This document shows, piece by piece, positions 1 to 13,659 of a stretch of DNA of 60,050 nt. The DNA lies in the NCBI GenBank assembly GCA_033557835.1, contig JAWQRO010000084.1, positions 1 through 60,050 of the forward strand, written 5' to 3'. Origin of the DNA: Helochares maculicollis (Eukaryota; Arthropoda; Insecta; Coleoptera; Hydrophilidae). The first letter of the stretch is position 1; each line of letters begins with the position of its first letter. A program made the translations under genes and the position numbers. The notes under the pieces are model-generated. The model was not told where the DNA came from, did no database searches, and was given only the letters and a program-made list of their open reading frames with translations.

Positions 1-1740
1 CATAACGCAAAATATGACGAAAATGTTCCTTTTGATTTTCCATTTTTCAACAAAGGACAAACAAAAACTACGCAACCGCTCAAAAAACCTTTTTTACTGA
101 TTGACAGCTAAATTGCCAACTATCAAATAACAAAATGTGTTTTACATTTGTACTACGTCTGCAAACCTAAAAATTCAACTGAAGCCATCTTTGAGTGAAA
201 TCCGCAATTACTTTGTTGCCAACCCAATATTATGACGAAAAGGAAGAAAACTGGTGTATTTAAATTTGTGTAGCACTTTTTTGCGATTTCTCTTCGCTTA
301 GTGTTAGAGTTTTAGCCTGAGCTTATGAAGTTATTCCAGTGTACAAATAAATATTCTTCCCTGGAAGCGTTTTTGTTTTCGCCCCTGGCAATATTGCATC
401 GCCTGGCCGGGCATCGGAAAGAAACAGGCAGGAATTTGTCAGGCGCCACCAATAAAACTACATCAATGCTTAGCCAAGTGCAGAAAATGTGAAAATCGTG
501 TTTTTTCAGGCCTCACTCGCAACATTCTGACGCTGCGCGAGAAGGAGCGAACCCAAGGTCCCCGTTTCGGTGGGTCCGGGCCGCCACTGAAGGGGATATT
601 ATTCATATTCGTTGTCTTTACCGAGAAGTAAAAGATGGGGAGATCCTTTGAGATAAAAATTTCTTTTTCGTATCTGATTTTCTCCGGAATACGTCTGAAC
701 AATGGCGCTCTCCTATTTTGATTGGAATTTCGCTCTCGAGACGGCGGATCGATATTTTAAAATTGTACCACTCGAGAGAAAGAAAACATTCCCGGTATGT
801 TTTTCTTAAACGGAACGTTCCCTTCAAATCATAAAACAGAGATTGCAATTCCCTCTTTATTTTAACGCGTCCTGCTAGTTTCGCTCCTTTTTCCGCGCCG
901 CCGAGCCACGTCTCCTTTCGCGTTCTTTAATTCACCGAAAGGACGGCCCGAATTGGCGTCTGACTATTTTCCACCCGTTTAAACAATCTTAACTACTTAA
1001 ACTGTCTCGGCTCAGAATGAAGATAAGTAGTTTACCTGAGCGGAGCGCTTAAAAATTTGCATTTGTGTTTGTTGAAGCGATGCATCTTGCAATTCGGAAA
1101 GCTCCAACATCGTCCGGTAGTTTCGGCGCCTCACCTCGCGCATAATTTATTTACCGTTGTAAAGTTTGAATATCGAGCCAGGAGATGCCACCTCTTCTCT
1201 TAAGTACAAGCAATTATTTAAAAGTAGGTCGGAATCCAAGAGAGGTGTCGACGCAACCGGAAATTCCGGGGGATAATAAAAACACAGCGGCCGATTATAA
1301 ATAACTCATTAAAAAACATTATATTATAAAGCACCGGAGGGAAATGAATTCCGAGTAGTATAATTTTCTAAACTTCAAAATTGAGTTTGAAAACAAAACT
1401 TTGCATTTTAAACTTGAGTAAATAAATATGTATGACGGTGAGGAGAGCGGAGGAGCGGTTTGCGGATCGGTTTGTGGAGGCATCGGAGGGTGGGTTTAGG
1501 TAAAGGCCGCGCCGCGCTCAAAAAGTAAATTATTTTCATAAAATCAATTAAAACGGGGACGTTGGCTGCATGCCGGCGGTACATCGAACGGGGGACGTGT
1601 GCAGATTTTTGATGTTCAATCCCCGAGGCCGAATGTACCGCAGGGACAAAATAATCCCTCGCTTTCCCTTTGTTATTACTCCCCCTGAATTCATTTTGTA
1701 AATTCGCTAATTCGGCCGAGAATTTAGGAATTTCGGGTCA
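1..1740. other. GC-richer non-coding stretch
   Basis: No convincing coding region was found here. The stretch is clearly richer in G and C than the rest of the window, with CpG-containing clusters around 390-440, 880-960, 1080-1140 and 1430-1620. Short open frames lack recognisable domains or codon structure. It could be the promoter, untranslated exon or enhancer of a gene beyond the left edge, or a conserved non-coding element. That reading is inference from composition only. Confidence 0.4.
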
Positions 1741-1839
1741 CTGATTGCAGTTACAATACTAGATTTAACAACGACGACGTACGTACAAATTAATATAATT
1801 ATTACATTCTCGCTTGCTTGCGAAGTTTATCGACAAAAA

Positions 1840-4800
1840 GTGTTGGAATTAATTAAATTTGGAGAAGATTTGAATGACTTTTGGTACTTACTTAAAAATA
1901 AAATCGCAAAAGTGCTGAAAATACTGAAGAAAATCACCATTCACAAGATATATTTTAAAGCTTTTAAGTTTTTTGTGAACATCTCAAAGAAAACTAAAAA
2001 TGTAAATAACTAATACAATCAATAAATGGTCACAATTTTCAAGGCCCTGAAACAATTACAACGAATTGTAATTACTTGTGAAAATTTTGTACGTATATTA
2101 AACTGAACTGTGAGAACTCTTCAAGCTTTCTAGTTACTCAAGAAAATAAGTCACGGATAATCCTGTGTCTTCATTTTGGTAACAAATCACGCAAAAGACT
2201 ACCGATTCTATTATTATGGAAATCATGTGCACTAACTATGAAAAATCTTGAAAATCTTTGTGAAGAATCTTGATATTCATGGAATTCAACTATCAAAAAT
2301 CACCACTCACAAGATATATTTTAAGGGTTCTAAGATGTATGAATATCTCAACGAAAACTCAAATTAGGATGTAACTTAAAAATCTCCAACTGTCGACATC
2401 TACCGAAACTTTTAAAAATGTTATTAACTAATGAGCTAAACAAATGATCAGCATTTGCAAGGCTCTGGAGGATAACAATAATAATAATTCTTAGTTTTCA
2501 TTCTGACAAGAAATCATCCAAAAGTCTGCCAATTCTATTATCACGGGAATTATAGGCAATAACTATGAAAAATCCTAAAAATGTGTGTGAACAATTTTGA
2601 TATTTATCGTATTAAACCATCAAAAGCTGCAAATGTTTAAGATTAAAAAAGTCGATAATAAAAGAGCTAACTATGACGATGCAATGAAAGAAATCATGAA
2701 AACTCTGAAAATTAAAATGAAATCATCAAAAAAATGGGCGATAAAAACATCTCAAAATCCTGGTCATTCCGAAGTCTACTCAAAATAATATTCACTTAAG
2801 CAAACTGTGAAATCAACCCAAAATCCTGATAATTTATTAATAAAATCGATAGAAACTATATAAAAATTAAAACGGATAATAAATCATAAAAAATCTTGAA
2901 ATTCCTGAAGAGTTATATCAATGTGTAACATAGGAGATCGAACATTTTTCATATTTCGAACGTTTATAGTACCTAAGAAAATATGAGACATTTTAAATCC
3001 TATAAAATTTATTAGTGTACGAATATATTAGCTTAACCGAATCAATAATATTTATTTGATCTGGAAGAATTTGGAAAAACAATCATGGTATTCATTGGCA
3101 AAATCATGCCAATTAGTCAAAACGGTAATTATTGAAAAATGCCTAATTCTTTGGAAATTTCTAAGAAATCATCTTGAATTTTCCATGGTAATCCTGCAAA
3201 AGAATCTTGATACAATGAATGACGAAAAATGAAGATTTTCATGATTAGTTACCAAAATGAGCCATGAGAGGAAATGAAAGTTCTGTAACATATCGCAGTT
3301 GTAAAGAACTCTACTTGCGCTAAAAACTGTTAAATGGATAAATTATTTAAAATTCAGACCGTTGAATTCTTCTTTCGATTAATGAAACCGATCTACCCAT
3401 CTAACGGAGGTTGTATGAAAGCAAATTTCATATCTACTACTAAAAACTTATAATCTAAAGCGAGAAATGTTTAGTTTATGGAAATTTGATGCAAATAAAA
3501 TAATCATAGAAAATCCAGCAAAGCTATTATGAATATGAGAAAGCAGTTTACTGTTTTAAAAATCCTACGACAGTATATTCTTGAACGTCTTTAAATAAAG
3601 CACAATTAAAAATGTTAGAGTAAATCATGGAAGGTGTTCAAGATTCTTATTTTTTAAGGAATCATCAAATAGTCCGGAATTGAAAATGAAAAGCTTGAAA
3701 TTCAATTATACTGTTTCATCAAACCTACTCAAGCATAATCCAAGATGAGAAATGATAAAATTTGCTAAAACCTACTCAAATATTTGTAGTAACATCATGA
3801 GAATATAAATACTTAGAACGTCTGCTGGTAATTCCTATGAGCATTCAGCAAAATATACCATGAAAAATCCTGAAACTAGCTTATGAAAACGAATAACCAA
3901 GGAGTCTCAAAATTCCATGTCTAGGAAAATCCTGGACTTAGATTAAAATGAGCTGTGAGAACTCCGCAAATTCTTTTTAATTAACCATTAAAATAATCCT
4001 GTCTTCATCCTGACAACAAATTATGCAAAACCTTGCAGATTTTATTATCATGGGAATCATGCAATTATAAAAAATCCTGACAATGTTTGTAGATAACCTT
4101 GGCATTTATAGTAATAAATTGCAAATGCTTCTGATTAAAAAACAAAGTCGGTAATGAAGGAGTTTTGTTACTTACTTAAAAATAAAATCATGGAAAGTGT
4201 TGAAAATTCTGAGGATAGTTTTTTGTGAATATCTCAAATAACGCTCAAAATAATATATAACTTCAAGATCTCCAACTATAGACAAACGCTGAACACTTTA
4301 GAAATATTAATAACTGACAAGCGAAATTAATAATCAAAATTTTCTAAGGCCTGATAAGAATCAAAACGAATTGTAAATACCTGTGAAAATTCTGGATTAA
4401 CATTAAAACAAACTGTGAAAACTCTTCAAGTTCTTTCTAATTAACCAAGAAAATAAGTTCACGGGTAACCCTGAGTCTTCATCCTGGGAACAAATCGTAC
4501 AAAAGATTGCCGATTATATCAGGGGAATCATATGCAATAACTATGAAAAATCCTGAGAATGTCTGTGAAACTAATTGTGTTAAACTATCAAAAACTGCGA
4601 ACGTTTATGATTAAAAAGCAATAAAGAAATTATGAAAAATAATCATGAAAACTCTGAAAAGTGGTAACGGTTCATCAAGAAAATGAACGATAAAAACATT
4701 TCGATATCATGATTATGCCGAAATCAACTCAAAATAATATAAACTAAAGTAAACTGTGAAATAGACCCACAATCCCTATGATTAATAAAATCGATAAAAT

Positions 4801-7800
4801 CTTTATAAAAATTACGACATAATAAATCACACAAAATCCTGAAATTCCTACAGCGTTTTAACATGTAACAAAGGAGATCGAATATTTTTCTTATTTCGCA
4901 CGATTATAGTAAAAAAGAAGAGATGATACATTTTAAACCTTATAAAATGTATGAGCGTTCAAAAATAGTCACTTAACCGAATCAACAATATTTAATCTGG
5001 AAGAGCTTGGAAAAACAATTATAGTAGTTATTGACAAAATCATGCCAATTAGTCAAAACAGTAGTTATTGAAAAATTTCTAAATCTTTGGAAAGTTTTAA
5101 AAAATTATCATAAATTTTCAATGACAATCCTGCAAAATAATCTTGATACAATTAATGACGAAAAATGAAGATTTTCTTGGTTAGCTACCAAATTGAGCCA
5201 TGAGAGGAAATGAAAGTTCTGTAACATATGAAAATGATATGCCGCATAAGGACTCTACTTGCGCTAAAAACTATTAAATAGACAAATGTTTTAAAGTTCA
5301 GACAGTTGAATTCTTCTTTCGGCAAATTTCAAATTTACCACTAAAAATTTATAATTTAAAGCTGGAATTTGTGGAAATTCGTTTCAAATAAAATAATTCT
5401 AGACAATCCAACACCGTCATTATGAGTATGAGGAAGCAATTTACTGTTTTATAAATCCTACGACTTGAAAATAGTATATTCTTGCAAGTCCTAAAATACA
5501 GCATAATTAAAAATGTTAGAGTAAATCAAGAAAGGTTCTCAGACCCTTAGGTTAAAGAATCATCAAATAGTCCGTTCCAACAAAGTTCCAATTATTGAAA
5601 GTGAAAAGTTTGAGAACAAATCGTATTGTTTCATCAAAAGTACGAAACTCAAGCATAATCCAAAATGAGAAGTGTTATTGAAATCCACTCAAATATTTGT
5701 AGCTCCACCGTGAAAAAAATGACCAATGAGTTCATCTGCTGGGAATTCCTATGAGCGTTCAGCAAAATATACCATGAAATATCCTAAAAGTAACTTATGA
5801 AAACGAATAACCAGCCAAGGAATCTCAAAATTCCAAACACTCTGAAAAACAATCATGGTATTCATTGGCAAAACCCTGTTAATTAATTAAGACTGTAATT
5901 AGTATAAATTTATAAACCGTTGGGAACTTTGAGAAATCATTAAAAACTATTCATGAAATCCTGCAAAATAATCTTGATGTAATGACTGACGAAAAATGAA
6001 GATTTTGATGAGTAATTATCAAAATTAATCATTATAGTAAATAGACTTTGCAAATTTTTAAATATATGGAAAGATAACTGTCTCTGATATGTCGCATATC
6101 GTAAAGGACTCTATTTGTGCTTAAAACTGTAAAATTGATAAATGTATTTAAGTTCAGACTGTTGGATTCTTCTTTCGACCAACGAAACCGACCTACGCTT
6201 TTAATGTAGGAAATATAAAAGCAGCTTTAACATTTCATTCAAAAACATTGTAATGTATAGTAGGAAATATATAATTTGTGGAAATTAACTGCAGAAAAAT
6301 GTAGAATAACCAGTAAAAGCTTTAATAAATACGAGGAAACAATTTACTATTTTATAAAATGTACGACTTGAAACTAGAATATTCTTGCATGTCCCAAATA
6401 AAGCATAATTAAAATTGTTAGAATAAATCATGCAAGATTCTAAAGATCCTGTAATGCTATTAATGCTAAACAATCATTAAAAAATCCGATTATTGAAAGC
6501 GAAAACCCTGATAATAAGTGCTACCCACTATGATGACAATAAAATTTGAAAAACTTTTCAGTTATGTTTATGCAACTTTTATGGTCTTATCAAATATATG
6601 AAACCCAGAAATAATACAAAAAAGGAAGTTTTTAAATTTGTTCAAATCGACTCAAATGTCTGTAGCTACATCATGAGAACATAAGCAATGAAAATATCTG
6701 CTGTTAACTTTCGTGAGTATTTAAGAAAATATACCACACAAAAGCCTGAAGGTAAGTTTTGAAAACGAATAACCAAGCAGCCTCAAAATTCCAAACACTT
6801 ATTATGGTAATCACAACAGTTATGGCAATCAAGTACAAATATTTGTGAACAATCTGAATATTTATTAAAATGAACAGTGGGAAATCCTCATAAAACTTTA
6901 TTAAATCCTGAAACACCAAATTGTAACAACTCCTGAAAATTTGCTAGATAGCACATGTTGTTGTTAAGTCGCAAGAATATCCGAAATCATGGAAATCCCT
7001 CATGAAACTCATACATAAGAATCCTAAATACGTTGCGTATTAGTAATAAAGACAAATCATACATTTTTGATAAATAATCAAGAATCTGTTTATGTAAATA
7101 TCTGAAAATCGCCAAGATTAACAATAATAAATAAAATCGTAAAATGTCATCACAATGAATCGTTACATTCTTCGTAATTCTGATGAACTGTCATTGTAAT
7201 CTTTAGAATTGTAAAAAGACTCCCACTGACGAATCATGGGAATTATTCACAAGATTTTTCAAAATGTAGGTAATCAGAATTATAAGTGCTGAAAATCCAA
7301 GAAAATTTTCAAGGGCCATCAAGAATTAGCCATGAAACTATTTTAGTGTTTAGCTACAAATAGAATCATAGATATTGCTGACAATTTTCAGGAAACACTA
7401 CCAATCAATCGATTTATTTTAATGATTCTCTCAATTTTTGTGGACACCCCAAAAATCTCAAAATAAGATGTATCTTGCAAAGACCTGACAATAGAATATA
7501 GAATAACAGTAAAAACTCTTTAACTGTTTATAGTTAATAGATGATCATAATATTCAAAGCCCTGCGGGATAATAATCACAATGAACTATAAATAGCTATG
7601 AAAATTCTGAACTTACATTAAAATGAACTATGAGGAATCCTCAAACTCTTTTTAATTAACCAAGAAAATAGTTCATATTTTATTAGGATGGGAATCAAAT
7701 TATAAAATTATTATAAAATCTTGAAAATGTTTGTGAATAATCTTGGTATTTATCGTACTAAACTATCAAGATTTACAAATGCTTATAATTTAAAACCAAA

Positions 7801-9800
7801 GTCGGTAATGAAGGAATTTTGGTACTTACTTAAAAATAAAATCGTGCAAAGGGCTGAAAATTCTAAAGAAAAGTCACTATTTACAAGATATATTTTAAGG
7901 ATAAGGTTTTTTTGAGAATATCTCAAAGAAAACTTAAAATTAGAAGTAACTTAAAAATTTCTGACTATAGAAAAACGCCGAAAATTTTAAAATTGTAAAT
8001 AACTAATACGCCTAATAAATGATCGCAATTTTCAAAACCCCGAAGGATAATAATCATAACAAATTGTAAATACCTGTGAAAATTCATGATTAATATTAAA
8101 ATAAACTGTGAGAACTCTTCAGGATCATGAGTCTTCATCCTAACAACAAATCATACAAAAGTCTGCACATTTTATTATCATGGGAATCATATGCAATAAC
8201 TGTGAAAAATTCTGAAAATGTTTGTAAATAGTCTTGATATTTATCGTACTACACTTTCAAAAATCACCATTCACAAGATATATTTTAAGAATTTTAAGTT
8301 TTTTGTGAGTATCTCCAAAAAACTCAAAATAAGATGTAATTTAAAAGTCCTTCACGTTGACAACTTCAAGGCTCTGTAGGATAATAATCATAACGAATTG
8401 CAAATTCTGGGCATACATTAAAATGACCTGTGAGACCTCTTCAAGTTAATTAATCAAAGAAATAAATCACGTATAATCCTGACAACCAATCCTGCGAAAG
8501 CCCACAGATTTCATAGTAGTCATGGGAATCATATGCAATAACTATGAAAAATCCTGACAATGTCTGTGAATAATCTTGATATTTATCGTATTAAACTATC
8601 AAAAACTGCGAATGTTTATGATTTAAAAACAAAGTCGATTAGAACGGAGTGTTGGTATTTACTTAAAAATAAAATTATGGAAAGTGCTGAAAATTCTGAA
8701 GAAACATCACCATTCACACATTAAGTTTTTTGTGAATATCTCAAAGAAAATTCAAAACGCTGAAAACTTTAAAAATGTTAATAACTAATAAGCTAAATAA
8801 ATGATCACAATTTTCAAAGCCCCGAAGAATAACAATCACAACGAATTGTAAATACCTGTGAAAATGCTAGACATACATTAAAACGAACTGTGAGAACTCG
8901 TCAAGTTCTATCTAATTAACCAAAGAAATGAGACACGGATAATCCTGTCTTTATCCTGGTGACATATCATGCCAAAACATGTCAATTCAATTATCATGGA
9001 GAACATATAGAATAATAATGGAAACTCTCGAAAATGTTTGTGGGCTTTATAAAAATTACAAAGGATAATAAATCATACAAAATCCTGAAATACCTGAAGA
9101 GTTGTAATAACGTGTAACATAAGAGATCGAACATTTTTCATATTTCGAACAGTTATAGTAAATAAGAAAAGATGAGACATTTTAAACCCTATAAAATTTA
9201 TAAGTGTACGAATATATTCACTTAACCGAATCAATAATATTTATTTAATCTGGAAGAACTTGGAAAAACAATCATGGTGTTGCAAAATCATGCCAATTAG
9301 TCAATGCAGTAATTATTAAAAAGTTCCTTAATCTTTGGAAGTTTTTGAGAAATCATCATGAATTTCCAATGGAAATTCTGCAAAATAATCTTGCTACATT
9401 GAATGATGAAAAATGACGCACATCACAGTTGTAAAGGACTCTATTTGCACTAAAAACTGTTAAATGGATAATTATATTAAAGTATTAAAGACTATTAGAT
9501 TCATCTTTCGACCAACGAATACAATCTACTCATCTAACGTAAAAAATATGAAAGCAAATTTAATAGTTTAACTCCATAATCTAAAGCGAGAAAAATACAG
9601 TCTGTGGAAATTCGATGCATATAAAAAATCGTAGAGTATCCAGAAAAAGCTGTGATGAATACGAGGAAGCAATTTACTACAATTTTATAGTTTTTTGTGT
9701 GGATACCTCGAGAAAAATTTAACCCAAAATTCCCGGACTATAGAAAAACGGTGGAAACTTTAAATTAAATAATGTTCAAGACCGTGAATCGTGGATAATC
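1840..9800. repeat. Field of diverged long repeats (about 2 kb units)
   Basis: Long stretches recur in the same order and orientation with perhaps 15-25% divergence and indels. One block beginning 'aaccgaatcaa(t/c)aatattta' occurs near 3038, 4976 and 9226, with a partial relative near 5850. A second block containing 'acttacttaaaaataaaat' occurs near 1887, 4170 and 7826, with a variant near 8657. A third containing 'caagatatattttaa' occurs near 1942, 2308, 7878 and 8275. Short 'aatcctga/aatcctgc' words recur dozens of times. No protein homology or terminal repeats are visible. This looks like an ancient complex satellite or serially duplicated non-autonomous element. Small open frames inside it look like chance. 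Confidence 0.7.
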
Positions 9801-10440
9801 CCCAATGTTTATCTTGATAATAAACCATAGAAAAACGTGAATGAACTCTCAAAAACAGGGAGTATACGTTTATCTTCATGTTCTAATTTTTGCTATACCT
9901 ATAAAAAAAAGTCGATTAAAATATATTTTTTTCTAGTGTTGAGTCTAATCAGGGAAACAGGGAAAATGATTCCACTAAAAAGATCCTGATGATTCGTTCA
10001 GATTATTTTCGCTTTGAGTCTATAACGTGAAATATATGTCCTTGTTTTGCTATTGTAAACTCTTAAATATTTAACCTTCAATCGTTGATTTTTAACTTGA
10101 GTCCTTAATTTTTAAGCTCCTTATCTACAATTTTCTTGAGAGCTATTCTGAAATGATTTATGGTTTACTGAAACTTTGAGGACTAAACTCTGAAGTCCAG
10201 TTTGTTTTTACCCTGAGATATTAAAATTCAGCTATACTTTCAATGTGTTTAAATTCTCGATAGTCAAGACCGCGATCTTTAATCTCGTAATCTTGGGCTA
10301 TAAATCTTGGCCACCATTCCTAAACATTTTAATTCTGAAACGTTGAAATGACGTAAGATTTTAATATTGCTCTTAGAATCCTGCAATAATGAATTAGTTA
10401 CTAGTTGTCAATTTTGCACAAATATAAGAGCTCACTGTAA
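9800..10440. other. AT-rich non-coding, low complexity
   Basis: No gene was recognised. The stretch is rich in T-tracts and loosely repeated 'ttgagtcct/taattttt' words (about 10010-10340), resembling the T-rich degenerate repeat in the first intron of CAT-B near 31 kb. Confidence 0.35.
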
Positions 10441-10454
10441 TTGAATAATCAGCA

Positions 10455-11280
10455 ATGATTCATCTTAATTTGACAACGCCAGATTTAGAGGCTCGGGCAA
10501 CGCGTTCATATCTCGAGTTTTTCGTGTTTTACCCTACGAAATCAGCAGCTGGAAATGAAATTTGGCCAAATTTAAAATCAAAGAAATTGTCAATCCACAA
10601 GGGGCCGAATACCGGAGAAAGGTCAACACGACCAGGCGCGGGGTGATTTGATTTGCCAACCGTTCTCTGACCAAAAGCAACCCCTAATACCCCCGCGAGG
10701 CGGGTTTGTCGCTCTAAAGCGGGCTTTCACACACACAGACACACACACGTTCATTGTTTTTTACCGACCGAACACTGGGAATATTTACATACCAAATACG
10801 AATGCATTTTTTTCGAAATTGCGGACGGATTTGTTGAGATATGTTTATTTAAGCTCGAGGGCTTGTTGTGCGAATTGCTGTATTACGAAAGAGCGAGATC
10901 GAGAGCGGGGGCGGAGAAGGAGAGGTCGGCGTCGAGGCGCGCGAGCAGGCAAGGCCATGTTTGAGGACACAAAATAAATACCGGAATAAACACAGGAACC
11001 GACCGACCGGTCGAGGCCCCGGTGTCAACTTTGATTATTATCATCCCGTCATATGCGAACGGAATTTTTATTCTGATCAGGAACGAAGCTGCAGCCGCCG
11101 CCTCCACCGCTTGTTAATTAAGGTTTTGTTTTTTTTATTCGCTGATTTTCTCCCGCCTCCCCCCTGTTTATTTTCGCGCTTAAAACTCGACGTCGACTTA
11201 CATCACACACCAATCAGGGCTCAATTAGTACGTCGCTACCTAATTGTTAATCGATTGATTTGAGCGGCGCAATCAGCTAC
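10455..11280. other. Isolated GC-rich island
   Basis: The island is flanked on both sides by AT-rich DNA. It is rich in CpG and contains a short CA/GACA-type run at about 10728-10749, a GAGA/GCGGGG-rich segment at 10888-10950, and a pyrimidine-rich segment at 11120-11175. Open frames of up to 131 codons overlap one another on both strands, which fits high GC rather than coding. No domain was recognised. It may be a promoter or conserved regulatory island. CAT-A lies downstream on the plus strand and lacks an identified first exon, but no link is shown. Confidence 0.4.
10728..10749. repeat. Short CA-rich microsatellite
   Basis: A run of CA dinucleotides interrupted by one GA lies within the GC-rich island. 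Confidence 0.7.
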
Positions 11281-11918
11281 TCATCATCCCATCCATATTC
11301 TCGCTATTATTTAGCTATTTGCGTTGAAATAATCTTGTAATCATCAATTCAGGGCTTAATATCCTTTATAACAACAACTGTTCATGTTGTGTTCATGTAA
11401 CCAATCAATTTCGTTTGTTCACTATGCTACTCTAATTATTACTTTTTCCTGGCTCTATTTTACCTCCGAATAATAGGGAATTTTAGTGAGCCACTTTTAT
11501 TCCAAGCTACAACTAATATGGATTCTAATAAATCCTCTCTAAATATATACATGAATTTATAATTAATCCTTAAAATTAATTTGAAAGTCTATTAATGGAA
11601 CGATTTTTTAAATTTATGTAATGAAGGCTTGGCAATAATTTTGAACGCATTTGGAGAAGATGCCGAATGAATCCTAGAATAAAATATGCTAGAAATGTGT
11701 GCAGTGGAATCTTTTAAGAGTTTTAAAAATACAACCGAGGATTTTCTTTCGAATATAAAGAAACGAGTGTTTTCGTAGTTTTACAGTAGCTTAAGTTCGC
11801 AGGCATCAAGTGCTGATTTTATAAAAATATCAAAGTGTCACATATTGCTAGTCTTATAAAAAGTTAAATTGCTACAATCAGTGTTTTTATAATTAGTCAT
11901 TGATGCGGCTAAATTATA

Positions 11919-13186
11919 AGGAGTACAAAATAAGTATCCGCCACTTTTTTTTTAAACTGAATATTTATAGTAACAGAACGGTAGTTTAAGTTTATTCAAA
12001 GTATTGTCCATCACTAGCAACCACTTTTTCCCATATCTCAGGCAGCATTCGGATTTCACATCTGAAGAACTCCTCATCTTTTGAGGCTATCCACGTATCA
12101 ACCCAATTTTTGATATCTTTATATGTTGTGAACCGCTGCTCCTACAGAGCAGGTGCCATTGACCGGAACAGATAACAGTCGGATGGCGCTATGTCTGGTG
12201 AATAGGGCGGGTGGGGTAACACTTCCCAATCAAGTGTTTTCAAATAGTATTTTACCGGAACCGCTACATACAGACAAGCATAATCTTGGAGTAGAATTAT
12301 TTTGTCGTGTCTAGAATCGTATTAAGGGCGTTTTTCCTTTAGAGCACAGCTCAATCTCATCAATTGTGTTCGGTAGAGAGTTTCTGTAATTGTTTTGCTT
12401 GGATTAAGCAACTCGTAATACACCACACCCAGCTGATCCCACCATATACACAGCATGAGTTTTTCCGTGAGTATTCGGTTTTGCTGTGGATGTTGACGGG
12501 TGGTCAGGTTTTCCCCGTGATTTTCTTCTTTTTGGGTCATCGTAATGTATCTATTTCTCATCTCCCATGACGATTCGATGTAAAAATCTTTTTTTATGCC
12601 TGGCTAGCAGCATTTCACTCATGCATACTCGGCGTTCAATATCTCTTGGCTTCAATTCGTATAGAACCCAATTTTCTTGTTTATGAATCTTTCCTAATGA
12701 TTTTAAACGATGTGAAACTGCTTGCTCAGTGACTTCTAATGTAAGAGTAAGTTCCTTTTGTGTTTGAGACGAATCTTCCTCTAACAATACTTCCAATTCT
12801 GGATCTTCGTAAATTTTAAGCCTTCCACTGCAGTTTTTGTCTTCTACATTAAAATCACCGTTTGTAAACTTTTGAAACCACTCGCAACACGTTCTCTCAC
12901 TCCAAGCAGCTTCATTATATGCTTCTACAAGCAATCGATGTGCCTCAGCTGCAGATTTGTTTAAACTAAAGAAATAAATTAAATGTTCCCGCAAATGACG
13001 TTTATTTGGTTCAAATTTAGACATTTTCAGCTCAAGAAATTTACATTTTACTAGCACCGAGTCGCTAATATAGTAAGGTTATGTTATTTTAGAACGAACA
13101 GACTAATTTTTAAGCTGGTTATCATCTGCAAATTCTAACGAAAGCCGCGCCCCGCGATACTTTCCCTAAAACTTATTTGTACTCCT
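11919..13186 (-). mobile_element. Degenerate mariner (DD34D) element, copy 1
   Basis: The element is about 1.27 kb. Its ends are imperfect inverted repeats: 'aggagtacaaaataagt' at the left and the reverse complement of 'acttatttgtactcct' at the right. It is flanked by A/T-rich bases, and the TA target duplication is not clean. Inside, the minus strand encodes a mariner transposase in pieces. Flanking composition is ordinary AT-rich intergenic DNA. The element is dead, because its transposase carries nonsense and frameshift mutations. Confidence 0.85.
11995..13027 (-). pseudogene. Mariner transposase pseudogene (copy 1)
   Basis: The minus-strand start is near 13024 (MSKFEPNKRHLRE...). The N-terminal helix-turn-helix part is open for about 157 residues, to the first catalytic block 'VMGDEK' near 12553. 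There the conserved Trp codon is TAG, so translation stops. The next block, 'LCIWWDQLGVVYYELL', is in another frame (12561-12322). Further downstream the minus strand still shows relics of the 'HPPYSPDIAPSD' catalytic block (about 12220-12180) and the C-terminal 'VASDGQYFE'-like end near 12000. The family normally has about 345 residues and catalyses cut-and-paste transposition with a DD34D triad. At least one nonsense mutation and one frameshift make it non-functional. Confidence 0.85.
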
Positions 13187-13589
13187 AATAATTAATGCAA
13201 CAAAAGTCAGAAACAATATCAAATTTAAAACATCAGCCAGGCGAAGCTGGGAACAGTTTTTACTAATTGGCGCTGTAATTTCAATTCAAAAAGAAATAGA
13301 TAATACCTCAGCAGGAAAAAGTATTTGGCTTAAATGGAGAATCAATTAGATTTTATGCTGTGGAATTTGCATTAGAAGCAAATGTTGATACCACTTTCGT
13401 ACTTTTGGGAACATGTGATAAGGTTGCCTTAAAAGATCTTTTCTACAATCTATTTTTAAAATTAAATCAACAATATCTACCTCTTTATCTCTAAGATTAT
13501 TTACAGCGAACGTATTAAGAAAGCAAATAATTAATTATATCAGTAAACTCTTCAATAAGGTTGATAATACGAGGGCGGCCTGCTAAGTA
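13187..13589. other. Spacer between two transposon copies
   Basis: AT-rich DNA without a recognisable gene or repeat. It separates mariner copy 1 from the chimeric element. Confidence 0.4.
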
Positions 13590-13659
13590 CAGGGTTGGGC
13601 ACTCGATGGGTAGCGTATTCAAAAGGCCATAAATTCGGTTTAAAAAGTATTTTTATTTG

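Noticed and set aside
10648..11263. Overlapping open frames of 109 and 131 codons in the GC-rich island
   Set aside because: They overlap in different frames and also on the other strand. Residues reflect GC-rich simple sequence (Arg/Gly runs) with no domain, as expected from composition alone.
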